Of a DNA stretch of 64,000 nucleotides, positions 40,187 through 49,466 are shown piece by piece. The stretch covers positions 248,001 to 312,000 of the forward strand of contig JAVYOA010000009.1 of assembly GCA_038734945.1 (NCBI GenBank), written 5' to 3'. Below the pieces are notes generated by a model. That model was not told the origin of the DNA, made no database searches, and saw nothing but the letters and a program-made list of their open reading frames with translations. The first letter of the stretch is position 1. Each line of letters opens with the position of its first letter. The stretch comes from Fervidicoccaceae archaeon. GTDB lineage: Archaea; Thermoproteota; Thermoprotei_A; Sulfolobales; Fervidicoccaceae. The position numbers were made by a program, and so were the translations under genes.

Positions 40187-40859
40187 ACTGGAAGATTTGG
40201 GGATCTGGGAGAGAGCATTAGTATTGACGCATCATGCTACAGCTGGATCTTACCTAGCAGCACTTGCATGCGCTAATGCGTTGAAAAGCAGCAGAACACC
40301 ACTTTTGATCGAGCTTTCACCCATCAATAGGAGATTGTTTGAAGAATTTCTAGAAAGAAGGAGCCTTTCGTTTGAGAAAATATCTATATCAACTGACCTT
40401 CATAACGAGTTCTCATTTCCAACAATCATATATGCAGTCGGATATGATTTGAGGCAGCACATGGAGTTGCTCCGAAAAAAACAGCATGATATAACTTTAG
40501 TTGTCACTCATGTGGGTAGCTTCATTGGGAATATTCTAAGAGCTAGAGCATTTTCGCTGAGGAAAATCGAGGAGGACATATTTCTATTAGAGGAAAAAAG
40601 AGGAGGAGATAAGCTATATCTCGAAATGAACAATATGGAAGTAAAATTGGTTGAAAGGAAGGAAAATAAAATGGCTTTTGAAGGACTCAGAGCGCTAGAG
40701 GACTCAATGTTCGAATATGGTTCATTGAGAACCAAGGATGCCATTTTTATCCTCCAGGGACGACTGAAGATAGAGAAGGAAGAAGCAAGAAGGATATTGG
40801 ATGAATTGGTGAGAATGGGTAAAATAAAAATAATACATGGAATGATTGAGCTTGGTTGA
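40179..40859 (+). CDS. Hypothetical protein coupled to the GT-C glycosyltransferase
   Basis: About 226 residues, function not recognised. The N-terminal half is alpha/beta with a THHATAGSYLAALACANAL segment that might bind a nucleotide or phosphate; the C-terminal ~60 residues (LRTKDAIFILQGRLKIEKEEARRILDELVRMGKIKII) look like a winged helix. GTG at 40179 is preferred because GGTGG lies five to six bases upstream; GTG at 40170 is inside that site. Overlap with the glycosyltransferase gene implies co-translation. Confidence 0.65.
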   Translation: MLKLEDLGIWERALVLTHHATAGSYLAALACANALKSSRTPLLIELSPINRRLFEEFLERRSLSFEKISISTDLHNEFSFPTIIYAVGYDLRQHMELLRKKQHDITLVVTHVGSFIGNILRARAFSLRKIEEDIFLLEEKRGGDKLYLEMNNMEVKLVERKENKMAFEGLRALEDSMFEYGSLRTKDAIFILQGRLKIEKEEARRILDELVRMGKIKIIHGMIELG

Positions 40860-40866
40860 ACTTTTC

Positions 40867-41604
40867 TTAAATCAACTTTCTCTTCCTTAAGATCTCCAAG
40901 GCTCTCTCCAGAACTTCTTCGGGGGGGAGAGATGCATCTATTATGTCAATTGGTGGGCTCTCTATCTTCGATGATAGCTTTAGATAAGTTTCTCTGAGCT
41001 TTCCCAATATCTCTCTGGCTTCTAGATGCTGAAGCTGTCTGTCCCCCTTCTTTTTCAGCCTTTCCCAGGCAATTCCGGGATCCACATCTAGCAATATAAT
41101 AGCATCAGGTTCCACAGCAAATGAATTAATTGATAGAATTATCTCAAGTGGTGCCCCCCTTGTGCTCTGATAGACAAGGCTTGCCAGATAGCTCCTGTCT
41201 CCGATCACTATTATCTCATCTTCCCTGAGCAATCGAATTAGCTTTTCTGTATGCATTATTAGCCTATCTGCTGCGAAAAGATATGCCTCAGCAATTGGAT
41301 TCATGTTTGGCATTTTGTGGAGAAGTGCCTTTATTTCCTCATAGAATGGCTCTCTAACTATCTCACATTTTTCTCCGGCCTCACTCATTTTTCTACATAT
41401 TAGGTTTGAGAGAGTGGTCTTTCCTGAGCCATCAATGCCCTCTATTGCCACATATTTACCCCGTCTCTCTTCCTTCGGTATCAATGTCACCGAAGGCTCC
41501 AGTATATCTTTTTCATCAATTGTTTTCTTCCCTCTCAAAACAGTTCCAGGCTTCAGAATCCTCTCTTTTCTGAACAGCTCATCTACGCCCAAGATAGCAT
41601 GCAC
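40867..41604 (-). CDS. tmk: Thymidylate kinase with N-terminal extension
   Basis: Phosphorylates dTMP to dTDP. The core has the P-loop IEGIDGSGKTT (about 54-64), the REP motif region EIVREPF, DRSYLASLVYQ and a lid with KKKGDRQ. It is unusual in carrying about 48 residues before the P-loop (GVDELFRKERILKPGTVLRG...), with no internal ATG that would remove them; GTG at 41604 is the likely start. Downstream of dnaG by 25 bases on the same strand, so dTTP supply and replication or RNA functions share an operon. Confidence 0.88.
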   Translation of the reverse strand: MHAILGVDELFRKERILKPGTVLRGKKTIDEKDILEPSVTLIPKEERRGKYVAIEGIDGSGKTTLSNLICRKMSEAGEKCEIVREPFYEEIKALLHKMPNMNPIAEAYLFAADRLIMHTEKLIRLLREDEIIVIGDRSYLASLVYQSTRGAPLEIILSINSFAVEPDAIILLDVDPGIAWERLKKKGDRQLQHLEAREILGKLRETYLKLSSKIESPPIDIIDASLPPEEVLERALEILRKRKLI

Positions 41605-41629
41605 CCTTGCTTATGTTGCGATTACTGTT

Positions 41630-42877
41630 CTACCCTAGCAGATCCCCCATTGTTAGCAGGGTTATTCCATCCCCCCTCTTGGCAATGTTTCCTATTCTGG
41701 AGGCAATAAGTAGCTTCACCTTCTTTTCAGAAGCAGCATCCATTATTCTCTGCGTTACTATTCCATCAAATACAACTGCTCCTGCCTTTCCCGGCTCCAT
41801 CTTTTCAAGTTCATTGTATAGATCTCGCACTGGTATCCTTTTGAGTTGGTTCCAATTCTCATCAAAGATTATTGCTTCAAGCGTCCCCCTCAATTCTGTT
41901 ATCATCTTCATGGCGTTCTCTGGAATTTCGATTGAGACTGGGAGAGGCTGAGGGGGAGCAAGCTCAGCTTCCTGGGGGGGAGGAGATAGCTCTTGAGTCT
42001 CCACTGAGGCCTGCGGGGCTTCAGCCTTTATTTGCTCTGCTGCCTTTTTCTCAACTTTGCGCTCAATTTCTGCCCTATATTGTTCAGCTGGGACAATATT
42101 CTGGAGCGCTTGCTCAATTTCCCTTCCAACAAGATCCTCAACCTCCTTTCCCGGAGGAGCTCTCGCCACAAAATCCACTTTTGTGGAATTGAGAAGAGTT
42201 CTCAGTATAAGCTCCCCGCCATGATCACCATCAACAAATGCGATTACTCTCTTTTTCTTGGCGGCCAGCTGTTTCACAGTATCAGGTATGCTCTCCTTAG
42301 CACCCTCAACCGCTATAGTATTGTTGTAACCATAGCGAGCTAGGTTGAGCACATCGGCCCTCCCCTCGACTATTATGAGCTCATCACTCCTTTCAACATC
42401 GCTTCCTGCTGGAAGCTTCTCGGGGCCATATTCTATTATTTCAGCTGGTCTAATGGCGCTCTGTATTTCTCTCAACAAATCCCTGATATCTGGCATTTCT
42501 GTGGCCTGCCATGTTCTAAGAAGCTCTTTTGCTCTCTCCACGGCCTTCTTCAGCTTCTCTACTCTCAGATCAACAATCCTGACAATTTGTATTTTTGCTG
42601 TATATGGACCAACTTTGTCTATGGTTTCGAGGAGCGCAGCTATCAGGGCAGTCTCTGCCTTGTCAAGGTTTGATGGAATCTTTATTTCTCCCTTTATTTT
42701 CCCGTTGCTTGGCTTTAGATCCACCTGTATTCTTCCTATCCTTCCCTTGTCCTGAAGCTCTCTTAGATCCAGCTCAGGAGAAAGTAGACCCTCTGTCTGT
42801 CCAAATAGAGCTCCAATTACATCATTTTTATCAACTATACCGTCCACTTCTATTCTTGCTCTTACCAGATATTTCAT
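41630..42877 (-). CDS. dnaG: Archaeal DnaG (TOPRIM primase-like, exosome-associated)
   Basis: A 415-residue protein. In archaea DnaG associates with the exosome and aids poly(A)-rich RNA decay, and has also been reported as a primase. The TOPRIM domain shows E in ELIIVEGRADVLNLARYG and D-x-D in IAFVDGDHGG. A proline-rich, low-complexity linker (SPPPQEAELAPPQPLP, about 300-315) precedes a C-terminal domain. ATG at 42877 is preceded by GGAGGATGA. Followed by tmk. Confidence 0.93.
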   Translation of the reverse strand: MKYLVRARIEVDGIVDKNDVIGALFGQTEGLLSPELDLRELQDKGRIGRIQVDLKPSNGKIKGEIKIPSNLDKAETALIAALLETIDKVGPYTAKIQIVRIVDLRVEKLKKAVERAKELLRTWQATEMPDIRDLLREIQSAIRPAEIIEYGPEKLPAGSDVERSDELIIVEGRADVLNLARYGYNNTIAVEGAKESIPDTVKQLAAKKKRVIAFVDGDHGGELILRTLLNSTKVDFVARAPPGKEVEDLVGREIEQALQNIVPAEQYRAEIERKVEKKAAEQIKAEAPQASVETQELSPPPQEAELAPPQPLPVSIEIPENAMKMITELRGTLEAIIFDENWNQLKRIPVRDLYNELEKMEPGKAGAVVFDGIVTQRIMDAASEKKVKLLIASRIGNIAKRGDGITLLTMGDLLG

Positions 42878-42882
42878 TTGTA

Positions 42883-42992
42883 ATCATCCTCCACACCAAA
42901 AAGCAGGTGTGCTTGATGATGTAAGCGTGATGCTCGAGGAACCCCCTTTACTCGGAACTTTAGCATTTACGTTTCCGAGTATATGGGGCCTC
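42883..42992 (-). promoter_or_regulatory. Structured leader of dnaG (two hairpins)
   Basis: Between tyrS and dnaG, bases 42936-42992 form a long hairpin: GAGG/CCTC, CCCC/GGGG and an 8-bp ACTCGGAA/TTCCGAGT stem, with small internal loops between. A second hairpin, CACACC/GGTGTG (42892-42897 with 42906-42911), lies next to the Shine-Dalgarno GGAGGATGA of dnaG. A TATA-like TTTATTTT near 43005-43012 (minus) would start transcription close to the first hairpin. It could be an RNA regulatory leader, a separate small RNA, or a terminator for tyrS. Confidence 0.45.
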
Positions 42993-43042
42993 ACTATAAG
43001 CTCAAAATAAACAAAAATTAAGTTTTCTCTCTTTTAGAAAAG

Positions 43043-44137
43043 CTAAATAGATATCTTCATATTGAAGTAGCCGGCTATGTCCTCCGCTAATCTCTTTGCC
43101 TCTGCATTGTCCCTAAAGTAATCCCTGACGGGCTTGAGCCTTCTAGCTAATTCTCTTGCTGTTGCTCTTTTCAAGTCTAGCGGATGTATTTTTCCCTCAA
43201 TGAACATTCTCTCAAGCTCCTCATAGCTATTGATCTCAAGGCTACCTCCATACTCTTGAGGTCTATCTATGACTAAGGTGAAGTCTCTCTCATAGAATAG
43301 GATGTATTTGTTTATCTCAAGTATAGGATTGAACTCTTTAATTCCCCGGGGACAATATGCTGATAGTATCTTTCTCTCGATCTCCTCCTCAGCATCGTGA
43401 ATCAAAATCGTGGATTCAGGCGAGGATTTGCTCATCTTTGTTTGGGAAAGAACTTCATCTCTTGATCCTTCTCCCCCAGCTCTTCCCCTCCCCATAAGGC
43501 CGGTTAAAATGGGTGTATGAACAGCCACAATTTTCCTCCTTTTGAGCTTCTCTGCTAATTCTCTAGCAAGCATATGCGCTTTCCTCTGATCCATACCGCC
43601 CAGCGCAATATTTAGATCCATATAGAAAATGTCTGAAACTTGCATGAAGGGATAGATGATCTTGCTGGAATCTAGTTCTGCCTCATCCTCTTTTCTTCCC
43701 ATAATCGTGAGAGCCCTCTTTGCTCTGGCCAGAGATGTTCCCTTTGCCACTCTTATGACAAGTTCCCAATACGACTTATCACTGACGAGCTTCTCCGCAT
43801 CGATAAAGGTTATTTTATCTACAGGTATGCCTAGTGCTCTAAGCCCATGCTTTATATATGCTGCAGCCTCTCTTATTAGATTCAAGTTACCTCCGAATTT
43901 ATCGTTTATCATAGCATGCCAAGTCGCTTCTAGCAACCTGAAGTTTACCCCAGCTTCTATCATGTCCTTTACCTTATATGCCCAGATGACCCATCCTATA
44001 TGGAACAGCCCGCTTGGCTCATAGCCCAGATATCCATCAAGCCTCTCTCCAGTCTCCAGCATCTCCCTGAGCTCTTCCTCCGTTATAATTTCCTCCGCAT
44101 TCCTAGTTATTAGCTCAAGTCTTCTCTCCATGTCCAC
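43043..44137 (-). CDS. tyrS: Tyrosyl-tRNA synthetase, archaeal type
   Basis: Charges tRNA(Tyr). The roughly 364-residue class I enzyme has YEPSGLFHIGW as the HIGH region, the tyrosine-pocket segment ALGGMDQRKAH, and KMSKS in QTKMSKSSPE. Lacks the bacterial S4-like C-terminal domain, as usual for archaea. The gene overlaps the end of sufS region: GGGGTGATC at the sufS stop serves as the SD, so GTG at 44137 (five bases downstream) is preferred; GTG 44146 lies inside the SD and ATG 44131 is 11 bases away. Operon order valS-sufS-tyrS. Confidence 0.92.
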   Translation of the reverse strand: MDMERRLELITRNAEEIITEEELREMLETGERLDGYLGYEPSGLFHIGWVIWAYKVKDMIEAGVNFRLLEATWHAMINDKFGGNLNLIREAAAYIKHGLRALGIPVDKITFIDAEKLVSDKSYWELVIRVAKGTSLARAKRALTIMGRKEDEAELDSSKIIYPFMQVSDIFYMDLNIALGGMDQRKAHMLARELAEKLKRRKIVAVHTPILTGLMGRGRAGGEGSRDEVLSQTKMSKSSPESTILIHDAEEEIERKILSAYCPRGIKEFNPILEINKYILFYERDFTLVIDRPQEYGGSLEINSYEELERMFIEGKIHPLDLKRATARELARRLKPVRDYFRDNAEAKRLAEDIAGYFNMKISI

Positions 44138-44142
44138 GAAGA

Positions 44143-45375
44143 TCACCCCAAGTACTTCTTTCTAGCATCGATGAGTGAAGTTGTAAGATAATCAACTTCC
44201 TCGACAGTATTATAAATATAGAAGCTGGCTCTAACAGTACCTTCTTCTGCTCCCATAGCATAATGATAAGGATGTGCACAGTGAAGCCCAGTTCTGACTG
44301 CTATATGGTAAAAATCTCCCAGAACTTTTCCCACAACATGTGGGTTCTGTCCCTTTACGTTGAATGCTACGGTGCCGACGAAGGAGCTTTCCAGCTTTTT
44401 TGGATAAACATCTACCCACTCGATTTCTGTTAGTCTCTTTCTAAGCTCACTAACGAGTATCTTCTCATGTGCTGCAATGTTTTCCTTCCCAACATTCTCT
44501 ATATATTCAACAGCAGCCCTGAGCCCAACAGCTCCTGCCACATTTGGAGTTCCAGCTTCTAGCTTGTATGGAGGTCTTGCATATAGAACATTTTCCAAAG
44601 TAACATCCTTAATTGTGCCTCCTCCTGTAAATACGGGATTCAATTCTTCCAGAATTTCTTTTTTTCCATAGAGGGCGCCAATTCCAAATGGTCCCAACAT
44701 TTTATGTCCGCTGAAGGCAAGGAAATCAACGCCCAAATTCTTAACGTTTATTTCCATGTGTGGGATGCTCTGGGCGGCATCCAAAACAACCAAAGCTCCA
44801 TATTTTTTTGCTTTCCTTACTATTTCCTCAACAGGATTCACAATTCCCGTAACGTTGCTAGCATGTGGAAGAGCTATAGCAATCAAGTCTTCATCCAGCT
44901 TACTCTCAAGATCTTTCAAATCCAAATAACCCTCTCTGCTAACCTTAACATAGTCGATTTTAGCCTTCAGGAGATCAGCAGCTCTCCTCCAAGGTAGCAT
45001 GTTGCTGTGATGATCCATTTCTGTCACAAGGATCCTCCTTCTCCCTCTTTTTATCCCCCATTCAACAATAGGTATAGCAATTGATGATATCGCATGGGTT
45101 GTATTATAGAAGAAGGAAATTTCTTCCCAACTCTCAGCACCAACGTGTTTAGCTACCACTTCATGGGCTTCTTCGTATAGCCTATCTGCTTTTTCACTCA
45201 AAGGATAGTGACCTCTGTGAACATTTGCATTGCTATTTTCGTAGAATTCCTTTATCGATTCTATTACTACTCTTGGTCTCTGAGTAGTTGCTGCGTTATC
45301 CAAGTATACTAGAGGCCTTTCCTCTCCTTTTGCGAAAATTGGAAAATCTTTCCTTATTATATACGGATCAAGCAA
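44143..45375 (-). CDS. sufS: Cysteine desulfurase, SufS/CsdA type
   Basis: PLP enzyme that takes sulfur from cysteine for Fe-S clusters or tRNA thiolation. The roughly 410-residue protein has the opening VYLDNAATTQRP, pyridoxal lysine in FSGHKMLGPFG, and the persulfide cysteine in RTGLHCAHP, a group II pattern. The TTG at 45375 is chosen because GGAGGTGA precedes it by five bases; that SD also contains the stop codon of valS. An upstream in-frame TTG (45402) would lie within valS. No SufE or scaffold gene is adjacent. Confidence 0.92.
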   Translation of the reverse strand: MLDPYIIRKDFPIFAKGEERPLVYLDNAATTQRPRVVIESIKEFYENSNANVHRGHYPLSEKADRLYEEAHEVVAKHVGAESWEEISFFYNTTHAISSIAIPIVEWGIKRGRRRILVTEMDHHSNMLPWRRAADLLKAKIDYVKVSREGYLDLKDLESKLDEDLIAIALPHASNVTGIVNPVEEIVRKAKKYGALVVLDAAQSIPHMEINVKNLGVDFLAFSGHKMLGPFGIGALYGKKEILEELNPVFTGGGTIKDVTLENVLYARPPYKLEAGTPNVAGAVGLRAAVEYIENVGKENIAAHEKILVSELRKRLTEIEWVDVYPKKLESSFVGTVAFNVKGQNPHVVGKVLGDFYHIAVRTGLHCAHPYHYAMGAEEGTVRASFYIYNTVEEVDYLTTSLIDARKKYLG

Positions 45376-45380
45376 AAATT

Positions 45381-47843
45381 TCACCTCCTCTCCTTTATCC
45401 AAACAACCTCTCCTATTTTGCTGGCATCGCTTGGTGGCTCAGAATAAATTGCCTTCTGAAGTCGATGAAAACCTTCTATGTCCTTAGATGCTTTGATAAG
45501 AGGAGGAGGCAAATATACCTCTAAATCCAATGGCTCTGTAAGTTTCATCCCTCTATCTATCTTGTACTTCCAAATATCATTGTTCACCTTTATAGCAAGT
45601 TCCATCAGCTCTGCCTCCTCATCTACCCTTTCACCAGAAAGTTCCTCTTGAGTAAATTTCTCTCTATGGATGCTGTTCCCATATCCCATACTCCTCCAGA
45701 TCTCATCTGTTACTATTGGCATGATTGGTGCCATCATCTTCAGAGAGACCTTCAATATAGTATGCAGGCTCTTCCATGCTGATTTTTGCTCGCTTTCACT
45801 AAATGCCCCCCCATCGTTATATGCCCTCCTCTTTACAAGCTCTATGTAGTGACTAGCAAAAATGTTCCAGATGAATTCATAGGCAGTAGTAGTAGGTTCA
45901 AACGTATCCATCTCATCGAATCCCTTAATGTACTTTCTCAGATATTTCTTCATCAGAGCTATTGCTGAAGCATCGATGGGAAGAATGTTATCAACATCAT
46001 CGATCTGCTCTGGAAACTGAGAGACAAATCTGGCAATGTTCCAGAGCTTTGTTGCAAAAAGCTGCCCAGTTCTCAAGAGCTGGGGACTGAAGCGATAATC
46101 ATAGCCAACTTTTGCTGAAGCAGCCGACCAGAACCTGAAAGCATCAGCCCCATACTGCTCAATAACAGGAATGGGATCTATGACGTTTCCCTTAGACTTG
46201 TGCATTGCTTCTCCCTTCTCATCCAAGCCCATTCCCGTTATTCTAACCCACTGGAAAGGCATTCTACCTGTCAGTTGATAAACTCTCAGCACGCTATAAT
46301 ATAGCCAAGTTCTTATAATTTCGTATCCCTGAGGTCTCATTACAGAGGATTTCACCTTCTCATAGAAGTTATTATCTCTCTTGAAGCCTGTAACATACAG
46401 CATTGAGATGCTCGAGTCAAACCAAGTATCGAAAACTTTTCTCTCACCTTCCAGATTTTCCTTTCCTGCCCCACATACTGGACATCTCTCGAAAGGAGGA
46501 TCCTCCTTCCATGGTCTATAATACCTGAACTCCTCTGGAACAAGAAGGGCCCCACACTTCCTGCACTTCCATACTGGAATTTCTGTAGCATAATATCTAT
46601 CTCTCGAGATTGGCCAATCAGTCGATATTGACTTTATCCAATCTATTAGCTTCTGTCTGTGCATTTCAGGAAAGAACTTCATCTTGCTTATTTCAGTGAG
46701 CAGCTTTTCCTTGTATTCTACCTGCTTCAAGAAGTACTCCTTGACATGAATGAACTCAACTGGGGTTCCGCATCTCCAGCAAATAGGAATCTTATGGACA
46801 ATTTTCTCCTTCTTTTCCAAGAGACCAGCCTGCTCCAACTCCCTAGCAATTCTCTCTCTTGCCTCAGATATGCTCAGACCCTTAAGAAAGCCGGATAATT
46901 CATTCATTCTTCCATTCCTATCTATGAGTACTGTTGGTTCTAAGTTAAGCTCTCGGAATAGCCTAACGTCTGTAGTGTCTCCATAGCTACAAACCATGAC
47001 TAAACCTGTACCAAATGAGGGATCTGCGGCCTCGCTCTCCAGTATGGGGATTTCCTTCTTATAAATGGGGACAACGGCTTTCTTGCCCTTCAAGCCAACA
47101 TATCTTTCATCCTTTGGATTGTATATCACAGCACTGCATCCTGCCAGTAGCTCAGGTCTGGTCGTTGCTACAGTGATTTCTCCTCCTTCCCTGAGGCCGA
47201 ATTTTATATAATAGAGAAAGGTTTCCTTTGTGGAGTACTCGAGCTCTGCATCGCTGAGAGTTGTTCTGCATCTGGGACACCAATTGACTGCCCTCTCAGC
47301 AAAGTAGACCAACCCCCTCTTCCAGAGATCTACAAATGTTGCTTGAGTTAGCTTTCTATATTCTTCGCTATCAGTCCCATCTTTCCAATATTCATAGCTG
47401 CATCCCAGCCTCTTTAGAATTTCAACGAGCTCTTTTTCCACACCATCAAGCTCCTTTCTGCAGAGCTCTAGGAACTTCTCCCTTCCAGAGGGCGTTGAGG
47501 AGAGCTCATGAGGGTTCAAGCCAGTCTTTTTCTCCACACTAACTTCAACTGGAAGCCCATTTCTATCAGCATAGAATGGAAGGAGAACATTGTAACCTCT
47601 CATTCTGAAGTACCTGGCAATTATGTCATGCTGCACATAGTGAGCAGCACCAGCTACATGCCATTTTCCGCTTGGATATGGTGGAGGAGTATCTATTATT
47701 AGCACATTGGAAAAATCAAGAGCATTTCTGTCAAATTTTGGTAAATCACCTTCTTTTTCCCATCTAAGAAGCACTTCGTTTTCTCTAGATTTGTCCCATC
47801 TTTTTTCCTTAATCTTTGCCTCAAACTTCTCGCTTGTTCCCAA
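45381..47843 (-). CDS. valS: Valyl-tRNA synthetase, archaeal type
   Basis: Charges tRNA(Val). The 820-residue class I enzyme has DTPPPYPSGKWHVAG as its HIGH region, then FYADRNGLPVEVSVEK, a signature of archaeal-type ValRS, the CP1 editing domain (TVATTRPELLAGCSAV) and HKSKGN in place of KMSKS. Two Cys-rich zinc sites are visible (CPRCRTT; CRKCG...CPVCG). The TTG start at 47843 is preceded by GGGGGCC. Upstream is a divergent HD-domain gene. Its stop codon lies inside the sufS ribosome site. Confidence 0.92.
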   Translation of the reverse strand: MGTSEKFEAKIKEKRWDKSRENEVLLRWEKEGDLPKFDRNALDFSNVLIIDTPPPYPSGKWHVAGAAHYVQHDIIARYFRMRGYNVLLPFYADRNGLPVEVSVEKKTGLNPHELSSTPSGREKFLELCRKELDGVEKELVEILKRLGCSYEYWKDGTDSEEYRKLTQATFVDLWKRGLVYFAERAVNWCPRCRTTLSDAELEYSTKETFLYYIKFGLREGGEITVATTRPELLAGCSAVIYNPKDERYVGLKGKKAVVPIYKKEIPILESEAADPSFGTGLVMVCSYGDTTDVRLFRELNLEPTVLIDRNGRMNELSGFLKGLSISEARERIARELEQAGLLEKKEKIVHKIPICWRCGTPVEFIHVKEYFLKQVEYKEKLLTEISKMKFFPEMHRQKLIDWIKSISTDWPISRDRYYATEIPVWKCRKCGALLVPEEFRYYRPWKEDPPFERCPVCGAGKENLEGERKVFDTWFDSSISMLYVTGFKRDNNFYEKVKSSVMRPQGYEIIRTWLYYSVLRVYQLTGRMPFQWVRITGMGLDEKGEAMHKSKGNVIDPIPVIEQYGADAFRFWSAASAKVGYDYRFSPQLLRTGQLFATKLWNIARFVSQFPEQIDDVDNILPIDASAIALMKKYLRKYIKGFDEMDTFEPTTTAYEFIWNIFASHYIELVKRRAYNDGGAFSESEQKSAWKSLHTILKVSLKMMAPIMPIVTDEIWRSMGYGNSIHREKFTQEELSGERVDEEAELMELAIKVNNDIWKYKIDRGMKLTEPLDLEVYLPPPLIKASKDIEGFHRLQKAIYSEPPSDASKIGEVVWIKERR

Positions 47844-47961
47844 TTTCGGCCCCCATGCTATTGTTTGAATTTTGAGAGTGTTAATTAGATTAGATAAGTA
47901 AACCTATTAATATTGCTTTGATATATCTGGAGCACTATCCAGGTAATGGGGGGTGAATGCA

Positions 47962-48771
47962 TTGGAATCACTGGAAAAGGAGGTAACTGTGGGTCCATCA
48001 CTCATAAACAAGCATTTACAGAGGAATCCATTGCTGGAGAGAGCTCTCAATATAATATGGGAGGATCCCGAGTTCTCAGCATTGGTCGAAATGAGCAACA
48101 TAATTGCTGTCAAGAGACTTAGATATAATGATCACGGCCCGGTCCATGCCAAAGTAGTTGCAGGTTCTAGCCTGGAAATTTTCAGGAGAATAATAGCAAG
48201 AGGAATATTGCCCACAACCGTCTCCGATGGAACAACATCGAGCATTGATGAGGCTGAGCTCATAGTTCTTCTAGCAGCTCTTCTTCACGACATCGGGAAC
48301 AGCATCCACAGAACAAACCACGAGCTTATTGGTGCTATAATCTCCAAAGAAATCTTGGATAGAGTTCTTTCCTCTCTCATTCCCGATGATGCGAGAAAGA
48401 GGTTCATGATTAGGCAGGAGATAATGCATGCTATATATTCAACTAGCTTCGATGTGCATTCTTTGACAATTGAAGCTGGTTGCGTTAAAATAGCGGATGG
48501 AACAGATATGTCGGAGGGGAGGGCAAGGATCCCCTATAGAATGGGAAAGAACGACATTCATGCTATCTCAGCTCTAAGCATAGAAAAGGTAACGATCAGC
48601 AGCTCAAATGAATTTCCAGTTTTAATCACTGTCTACATGAAGGAGAGAGCAGGAGTTTTCCAGATAGAGCAGGTTCTTGCCCCAAAAATAAGAGGAAGCG
48701 GTCTCTCAAACTACACGAGGGTTAAAGCTGTTTGGGCAGGCAACGAATTGCCAATGGATATCTCAAGGTGA
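47962..48771 (+). CDS. HD-domain phosphohydrolase
   Basis: A roughly 269-residue metal-dependent phosphohydrolase. The HD domain shows H in YNDHGPVHAKVV, the doublet in AALLHDIGN, H in HRTNHELIGA and the distal KIADGTDMSEGR. A C-terminal ~70-residue beta-rich domain follows. Such proteins hydrolyse nucleotides or cyclic nucleotides; the substrate is unknown. TTG at 47962 lies five bases after GGTGA; GTG at 47953 falls within that site. Seven bases downstream begins a CYTH-domain gene, so the two form an operon. Confidence 0.82.
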   Translation: MESLEKEVTVGPSLINKHLQRNPLLERALNIIWEDPEFSALVEMSNIIAVKRLRYNDHGPVHAKVVAGSSLEIFRRIIARGILPTTVSDGTTSSIDEAELIVLLAALLHDIGNSIHRTNHELIGAIISKEILDRVLSSLIPDDARKRFMIRQEIMHAIYSTSFDVHSLTIEAGCVKIADGTDMSEGRARIPYRMGKNDIHAISALSIEKVTISSSNEFPVLITVYMKERAGVFQIEQVLAPKIRGSGLSNYTRVKAVWAGNELPMDISR

Positions 48772-48778
48772 TGATATT

Positions 48779-49321
48779 TTGGAAGTTGAAGTGAAAATAA
48801 AAATATCACTGGAGGAATATGAAGAATTGAAGAAAAAGCTCAGTAGCATTTGTAAAGAAATAAATGAAACTGAAATGAGCGACACCTACTTTTCCCATCC
48901 TTGCTATGATCTTGCAGAGAGAGATGAAGCAATCAGATTGAGAAGAACATCTACTGTTAGCGGAAAAGTTATCTCGGAGCTCACATATAAAGGAAAAAGA
49001 ATGGAGGCTGGATATGTGAAGACAAGAAATGAAATAACAGTTAACGTGGAGAATGACAGCACAATTCTGCAATTGCTTAGAGCTCTGGGCTTCAAAGAGG
49101 CAATTGTGGTCAGAAAGAAAAGAACGGAATTCGACTGCTCTTCATACATTGTTTCTCTAGATGAGGTATCTGGTCTGGGAACATTCATAGAGATCGAGGG
49201 AAAAGAGGGGTGCGGTCCTGACTGCGTCATGCGAGCAAGGGACTCGCTTGGAATAAAAGGAACAATAGAGAGGAAGACATACTTGGAACTACTGATGGAG
49301 AGAGAAGCAAAGAGAAAATAA
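48779..49321 (+). CDS. CYTH-domain protein (CyaB-type class IV adenylyl cyclase family)
   Basis: A 180-residue triphosphate-tunnel protein. It opens with E-x-E-x-K (EVEVKIK) and has the basic and acidic rows expected: ERDEAIRLRR, SELTYKGKR, RNEI, VVRKKRTEF and GTFIEIEGKE. The family binds triphosphates and includes class IV adenylyl cyclases, thiamine triphosphatases and tripolyphosphatases. TTG at 48779 follows GGTGATGATATT. Coupled with the HD hydrolase upstream; together they could make and break, or successively hydrolyse, a nucleotide or polyphosphate (inference). Confidence 0.87.
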   Translation: MEVEVKIKISLEEYEELKKKLSSICKEINETEMSDTYFSHPCYDLAERDEAIRLRRTSTVSGKVISELTYKGKRMEAGYVKTRNEITVNVENDSTILQLLRALGFKEAIVVRKKRTEFDCSSYIVSLDEVSGLGTFIEIEGKEGCGPDCVMRARDSLGIKGTIERKTYLELLMEREAKRK

Positions 49322-49466
49322 TGCCTTTTCAATGAGAATAGCAACCTTCGATTTTTGGAATAAAATTTCAAGATCAGGATTTATTATGGAGTGAAAAGCG
49401 GCAAAAATTCCATATATAAACAACAATCTTTAAACTTCCAAGCAAAAAGAAAAAACGGGGTTTGGC

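Noticed and set aside
42911-42940. TGATGATG and GTGATG motifs in the dnaG leader as a C/D sRNA
   Set aside because: No D or D' box at usable distances.
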